Shown: positions 60,393-64,000 of the stretch, one piece after another
Layout: each line of letters begins with the position of its first letter
Position numbering within the stretch: the stretch's first letter is position 1
Assembly (NCBI GenBank): GCA_964511495.1
Contig: CAZEFT010000011.1
Location: 45,474 to 109,473 of the forward strand
DNA: 64,000 nt
Source: Litorimonas sp964511495
Lineage (GTDB): Bacteria; Pseudomonadota; Alphaproteobacteria; Caulobacterales; Maricaulaceae
Direction of reading: 5' to 3'
Translations under genes and position numbers: made by a program
Notes under the pieces: generated by a model
Told to the model about the DNA's origin: nothing
Databases searched by the model: none
Seen by the model: only the letters and a program-made list of their open reading frames with translations

Positions 60393-60875
60393 ATGAAACT
60401 TCCTATTCGACTGAGCGTCTTCGCGCTCATACCCTTCGCTTTGTGCGAAATTTCAAACGCAACAGATCAAAGTATTCGCTTTAATGGCACCGTACTAGAA
60501 AGCTGCGCCCTTACGATTGGTACGGACGGAACTTTGGGAGTCTCCGCCGATAAAACTGTTCTCTCGTCCGAAGAGACAGGCGGTGTCCTTGGCACGGTTA
60601 CGGCAGTCACCAACGGCCTCGGTGCTGATATTCAAGTCATCACACCCAGCAGCTTCTCAGTCGGTCCGACCTCCGCCGATACCAATACGACTTTCGCAAC
60701 CAAATATGCACTGACTGGCAGCACGGTTCTAAGCGAAGTCATCGGTACAACCGTCTCTCCTTTAGGATTAGGCGCAACCGTGGTCAGTGTGAACGCCTCC
60801 GCCACCAAATCAACAGGCACCTTTGAAAGTGGCGATTACGAACTCGTCACCGTCGTCAGATGTACAGTCGACTAA
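60393..60875 (+). CDS. Secreted pilin-like / spore-coat-U-like protein (putative)
   Basis: The protein has 160 residues; GAGGTGAT upstream of ATG 60393 is a strong ribosome site. A signal peptide (to about residue 23) is followed by a Ser/Thr/Val/Gly-rich beta domain. Cys38 in FNGTVLESCALTIG and Cys157 in GDYELVTVVRC form the N-/C-terminal pair, and the closing strand resembles the last strand of chaperone-usher and spore-coat-U subunits. This is a fold-level resemblance only. First gene of a three-gene overlapping set. Confidence 0.6.
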   Translation: MKLPIRLSVFALIPFALCEISNATDQSIRFNGTVLESCALTIGTDGTLGVSADKTVLSSEETGGVLGTVTAVTNGLGADIQVITPSSFSVGPTSADTNTTFATKYALTGSTVLSEVIGTTVSPLGLGATVVSVNASATKSTGTFESGDYELVTVVRCTVD

Positions 60876-61273
60876 AATCATCGATTGTCTTGACAGGGGC
60901 GCTACTCCTTTGCGCACTCCCGCCCACAGCTAGTGCGCAAAGCGTAGCGCCCATGTCGCAAAATGTTGTGTCCTTCAGTGAAATATTCATCATACAGGTC
61001 GAAATTCAAAACACATATTCCACATCCCAACGGAACGAAATTTATCTCTATGATGCAGATTGGAACCGTCTGACACCACGATATATCTCTAGCGCCGCCC
61101 CCTTTCTGGGGCCGGGCGATAAAATGGTCATCACCGCTATGATGACATTTAACGGTCAAAACGACCGGAAAGTTTACATTTGCAACACCATCACACCCCG
61201 CCAAGGCGGTGTAGGAACAGCCTTTAGGGGAGAAGTATGCGGAAAAGTCATCGCCACACGTTTATCGGCCTAG
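60860..61273 (+). CDS. Secreted single Ig-like-domain protein (putative)
   Basis: The protein has 137 residues; its start overlaps the preceding gene by 16 nt. After a signal peptide ending near TASAQ comes one beta-sandwich-like domain: IFIIQVEIQNTYSTSQRNEI, YLYDADWNRLTP, FLGPGDKMVITAMM and a Cys108/Cys127 pair. The pattern recalls the first domain of PapD-like periplasmic chaperones, but the second domain is missing. I do not recognise a named family. Confidence 0.6.
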   Translation: MYSRLKSSIVLTGALLLCALPPTASAQSVAPMSQNVVSFSEIFIIQVEIQNTYSTSQRNEIYLYDADWNRLTPRYISSAAPFLGPGDKMVITAMMTFNGQNDRKVYICNTITPRQGGVGTAFRGEVCGKVIATRLSA

Positions 61274-61971
61274 GCCTATTATCAAGCCTCTTCTTCGGCC
61301 TGACAGCCCCGCAAGCGGCTGCGCAAATTACGACAGATGTTGCAGGCACACCGATTATTTTGCCCAGTACATCCAGCTCTTATAATCAAAACGGCTTTAA
61401 CCTCCCCAGTATCCCCTCTCTCTCCGGTCAAGATATTGTTCGTGGTTCAGGGGGTCTGACCTGTCACTCTGCAATCGCCAATAATGGGGCCAATTTCGAT
61501 ATGGGCGTGATTGGTTCCAATGACATATTCAATCGTGACTCTGTGTCCGTTTACGGGCGTGTGACAGTGCCCCTTGGCAAGCGTCCCAAACGCATTGATT
61601 GCTCCAAGCTTTATGATCTCGAGATCAGCCGCCTGAAGATGGAGCTCCAGCTTATGCGAGCGGGCGCCTTCACGGGCATGATGGATCGCACAGCCGCGCA
61701 ACGCATCATCACACAAGCGCCGCCACCCCCGAAAAGCAACAACGGCATTGAACAGACAAAAAAAGAAAACAAAGACACAAAAACTGCAAAGCCTGACTCC
61801 AATAATAACGCTCAGAAAGTTACCGTCAAAAAGACCGCCGCTCTCGTCCTTCCCGAAGACCCGAAAGCCAAAGCGGCAGAAACGGCTCTGAAACCGACCA
61901 AACTGGCTGAAGCTCAAGCCCCAATGGCGTCGCCCCCGTCAGCACAGCAAGAAAAACCCAAAAAAGAATAG
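61237..61971 (+). CDS. Secreted protein with proline/lysine-rich tail, unknown
   Basis: The protein has 244 residues; it overlaps the preceding gene by 37 nt and has GGGGAGAAG just before the ATG. A signal peptide ends near QAAAQ. A conserved-looking core (about 70-145) has LTCHSAIANNGANFDMGVIG, VYGRVTVPLGKRPKRIDCSK and an amphipathic helix LYDLEISRLKMELQLM; Cys76 and Cys122 may pair. Residues 150-244 are low-complexity, rich in Pro, Lys, Ala and Asn, perhaps spanning the envelope or binding peptidoglycan. No family recognised. Confidence 0.6.
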   Translation: MRKSHRHTFIGLGLLSSLFFGLTAPQAAAQITTDVAGTPIILPSTSSSYNQNGFNLPSIPSLSGQDIVRGSGGLTCHSAIANNGANFDMGVIGSNDIFNRDSVSVYGRVTVPLGKRPKRIDCSKLYDLEISRLKMELQLMRAGAFTGMMDRTAAQRIITQAPPPPKSNNGIEQTKKENKDTKTAKPDSNNNAQKVTVKKTAALVLPEDPKAKAAETALKPTKLAEAQAPMASPPSAQQEKPKKE

Positions 61972-62110
61972 CTCTAAGGAAGTCTCTCTCAGGAGCATAA
62001 CCCCAAAACCTACCCTCCCCCTGCAATCATCTTACGGTCGGACTTGAATCGACGGATAAATTTGAAAAAACGCTCTGGTCACCTCCTTCCAAAATGCTTA
62101 TTGCCACGGC

Positions 62111-62914
62111 ATGACACAGCGTATCGACCGGACATTTGCCGCCCGCAAAGCCAAAGGCCAAGCCGTATTCGTCGCCTATATTATGGGCGGCGATCCGGAC
62201 CGTGAAAGCTCGCAAGCCCTGCTTGAAGCCCTGCCGTCCCATGGTGTTGATATTATCGAACTCGGTATTCCTTTCACGGACCCCATGGCGGATGGCCCCG
62301 TCATTGAAGAGGCCGGCATTCGCGCCCGTAAGGCCGGAACAACGCTCAGCAGCGTCTTGGACATGGCGCGGGACTTCCGCAAAACCAATCAAGAGACACC
62401 GATCATTGTCATGGGTTATGCCAATCCCCTACATGCCAAGGGCTATGCCGCCTTCGCAAAAGCCGCAAAAGAAGCAGGCGTAGACGGCGCGATTATCGTG
62501 GACTTGCCCCCCGAAGAAGACAGCGAATTGCGTGAGGCTTTCAGGGTCCATGATCTCGCTCTCATCCGATTGGCGACGCCGACAACAGATGCAGACCGTT
62601 TGCCGAAAGTCGTGAACGGCACAAAGGGCTTCGTCTATTACGTCTCCATGACCGGCGTGACCGGCTCCAGCTTCGCGCAAGCCGGTTCCGTGACGCAACA
62701 AGTGAGCCGCGTCAAAGAGGCCGCCAATCTGCCTGTCGTGGTCGGGTTCGGCGTCAAAACACCGGAACGCGCGCGCGACATCGCCAAAGATGCCGATGGA
62801 GTTGTCGTCGGCACAGCCATCGTCAAAACCTTGCATGAAGAAGGCGCGGAAGCTGCGCTCGCCTTGGTCAAATCTCTGGCTGACGCCACGCATGGCACGT
62901 CAATGAAGGTATAA
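62111..62914 (+). CDS. trpA: Tryptophan synthase alpha chain
   Basis: This 267-residue TIM-barrel enzyme cleaves indole-glycerol phosphate. The catalytic Glu is in DIIELGIPFTDPMADGPVI (with the second acid in the DP motif), and FVYYVSMTGVTGSS and VVVGFGVKTPERARDI are diagnostic. It lies downstream of the secreted cassette rather than directly after trpB. The next gene begins 3 bp after its stop. Confidence 0.96.
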   Translation: MTQRIDRTFAARKAKGQAVFVAYIMGGDPDRESSQALLEALPSHGVDIIELGIPFTDPMADGPVIEEAGIRARKAGTTLSSVLDMARDFRKTNQETPIIVMGYANPLHAKGYAAFAKAAKEAGVDGAIIVDLPPEEDSELREAFRVHDLALIRLATPTTDADRLPKVVNGTKGFVYYVSMTGVTGSSFAQAGSVTQQVSRVKEAANLPVVVGFGVKTPERARDIAKDADGVVVGTAIVKTLHEEGAEAALALVKSLADATHGTSMKV

Positions 62915-62917
62915 ATC

Positions 62918-63190
62918 ATGGCTTGGGAAAGACGTCGCCACCCCGACCTCGAAGCAGATTTGGACATTCTTTTGTCCGATATGTGTACGGAATGGTATTT
63001 CGAAGCCGGGCTGACGGCTGCTGAACTGTTGAAAGACGGCAAACCCCTCACCTCCAAAGGCTTTACCGAAGCCCTATTGAAAGCCGAAGGCTATAAACCC
63101 GAAAACGAACCGAATATGGTACGCCGCATTAAACGCAAATTTGTCCAGCGTTATGGCCATGTCGTGAGCAAAAAAGACTACAAAATTTGA
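62918..63190 (+). CDS. 90-aa basic protein of unknown function
   Basis: I do not recognise this protein. It starts 3 bp after the trpA stop, so it is probably co-translated with trpA. It is soluble, begins MAWERRRHPDLEADLDILLS, contains YFEAGLTAAELLKDGKPLTS and ends in a strongly basic helix (MVRRIKRKFVQRYGHVVSKK). The basic tail suggests nucleic-acid or ribosome contact, which is a guess. It occupies the place where accD often follows trpA. Confidence 0.72.
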   Translation: MAWERRRHPDLEADLDILLSDMCTEWYFEAGLTAAELLKDGKPLTSKGFTEALLKAEGYKPENEPNMVRRIKRKFVQRYGHVVSKKDYKI

Positions 63191-63256
63191 TGGCTGTTTT
63201 GTGCTCGCCTTGCGATGCTGCATTCGTGATATAAACGCTAAGCGTGGGGACAGAAT

Positions 63257-63880
63257 ATGACCAAAACATTGGATTTCTTTTTCGACCTCTCCTCACCTTG
63301 GACCTATTTGGCCTTTCATAATATACGCCCCCTTTTGGCGGATATGGATGTGGACATCCACTGGCGTCCCTTCCTCGTCGGGGGCATTCATAACGCCGTG
63401 AACAAAGCCTATCCCGAAGCAAGAACGCGCGACATCTCTCAACCTAAATGGAAACAACTCGCGCAATCACTTTTGGACTGGGCAGCCTATTCAGATTTAC
63501 CTTTAACAATTCCGGCACAATATTTCCCGCTGCGGTCCGTCAATGCCATGCGCTTTTCTTGCTTGCTCAAAGACGAGCAAGTCGATCTGGAGCGTTTCAT
63601 AGAGGCCGCATTTCATGGCTATTTCATCGACCAACGCAATTTGGATGACCCGGATGTGCTCTGCGACATCGCCCATCAGATTGGGTTAGACGGCGATGCA
63701 CTCCGCGAGGGCATAAAGGCACAAAGCTGTAAAGATCACTTACGCGCCAATACGGACGAAGCCATAGCGCGCGGCGCTTTCGGCTCACCGAGCGTGTTTG
63801 TGCCTTTCGGCAAAGGCGAACGTCTCTATTTCGGTAATGACCAATTACCCCTTGTAAAATGGGCGTTGGAACAAGGATAA
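63257..63880 (+). CDS. 2-hydroxychromene-2-carboxylate isomerase-like (DsbA-fold, kappa-GST) protein
   Basis: The protein has 207 residues. The thioredoxin-fold start LDFFFDLSSPWTYLAFHNI carries the Ser used by glutathione-dependent HCCA isomerases in place of the DsbA Cys pair. An all-helical insert follows, then GAFGSPSVFVPFGKGERLYF with the cis-Pro and GNDQLPLVKWAL at the end. The substrate is unknown; members act in aromatic degradation or glutathione chemistry. Confidence 0.9.
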   Translation: MTKTLDFFFDLSSPWTYLAFHNIRPLLADMDVDIHWRPFLVGGIHNAVNKAYPEARTRDISQPKWKQLAQSLLDWAAYSDLPLTIPAQYFPLRSVNAMRFSCLLKDEQVDLERFIEAAFHGYFIDQRNLDDPDVLCDIAHQIGLDGDALREGIKAQSCKDHLRANTDEAIARGAFGSPSVFVPFGKGERLYFGNDQLPLVKWALEQG

Positions 63881-64000
63881 TATCCTTATGGCGTCTGTTT
63901 AACTGTCTGTATTCATCGTGTTTTTCGTTTCGTTTCAGTTCAATCTTGGAAAAAAGTGGGCGTCTGCGGGGTTGTGTGGATGTTGGCGGTAAACCACGGA
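63881..64000. other. Window end, no gene seen
   Basis: The last 120 bp show no convincing start codon with ribosome site and no recognisable protein in any frame. T-rich sequence (GTGTTTTTCGTTTCGTTTC, around 63919-63937) follows the stop of the isomerase gene, but I see no clear hairpin. Confidence 0.5.

Noticed and set aside
1..64000. CRISPR arrays, insertion sequences, tRNA and rRNA genes
   Set aside because: No regularly spaced repeats, no transposase-like frames with terminal repeats, and no tRNA or rRNA sequence was recognised by eye on either strand; a tRNAscan or Infernal run would be the decisive test.

Overview
The window is a compact stretch of chromosome from an alphaproteobacterium. 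No rRNA, tRNA, insertion sequence, prophage or CRISPR array was seen. The lineage call rests on several family-level markers: a DivL-type pseudokinase with tyrosine in place of the H-box histidine, a ChvI-ChvG / EIIA-Man / HPr cluster, a tsaE-amgK-murU-addB-addA-trxA cluster, an AccD without zinc-finger cysteines, and two GGAAC-N16/17-CGTT promoters of the EcfG general-stress type. The moderate GC content and the gene set (AlkB-like monooxygenase, TonB receptor, NhaP-type antiporter) suggest a marine, dimorphic-type member of the Caulobacterales/Maricaulales side of the class. That placement is inference.

Layout. 1-5034 (minus): the Tol-Pal envelope system tolQ-tolR-tolA-tolB-pal-cpoB, with cpoB cut by the window edge. 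5.3-7.4 kb: a small lipoprotein, an ABM-like protein, a 73-aa membrane protein with a duplicated cysteine motif, and prfA. 7.4-11.4 kb: TonB receptor and TetR regulator (minus) facing a divergent AlkB-like monooxygenase, with a perfect 36-bp palindrome in the shared promoter. 11.4-22.4 kb: a large MscS-type channel, ABC-F ATPase Uup, an orphan TadG-like protein, YceI lipoprotein, PPK2, Pgi and a lipoprotein cyclophilin. 22.4-32.9 kb: a 43-aa stress-promoter membrane protein, NhaP-type antiporter, YaaA, YihY, DUF389, DUF1963, SRAP, Nudix, TIGR02301, META, PyrC and a secreted M17 aminopeptidase. 33.0-37.3 kb: accD-folC, a peroxiredoxin-like protein and a tandem pair of paralogous lipoproteins. 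37.3-46.4 kb (minus): DNA repair (AddAB), MurNAc recycling (AmgK, MurU), TsaE and thioredoxin, largely joined by 4-nt ATGA overlaps. 46.4-56.4 kb: ferredoxin, DivL, GlmM, the nitrogen-type PTS pair (HPr and EIIA), ChvG-ChvI and RpoN. 56.5-63.9 kb (plus): a DUF1328 stress peptide and trpF-trpB, then an insertion of a DUF418 gene and three overlapping secreted-protein genes, followed by trpA, an unknown 90-aa protein and a DsbA-fold isomerase.

The genes join into a few themes: envelope integrity and peptidoglycan recycling (Tol-Pal, AmgK/MurU/GlmM, MscS, ChvGI), cell-cycle and nitrogen/PTS control (DivL, RpoN, HPr/EIIA), recombination repair (AddAB), and biosynthesis (Trp, pyrimidine, fatty acid, folate). 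The least explained parts are the three-gene secreted cassette at 60.4-62.0 kb (a pilin-like protein, a single Ig-like domain and a proline/lysine-tailed protein), the AlkB/TetR/TonB-receptor locus with its palindrome and altered AlkB motifs, and the two tiny membrane proteins behind EcfG-type promoters.
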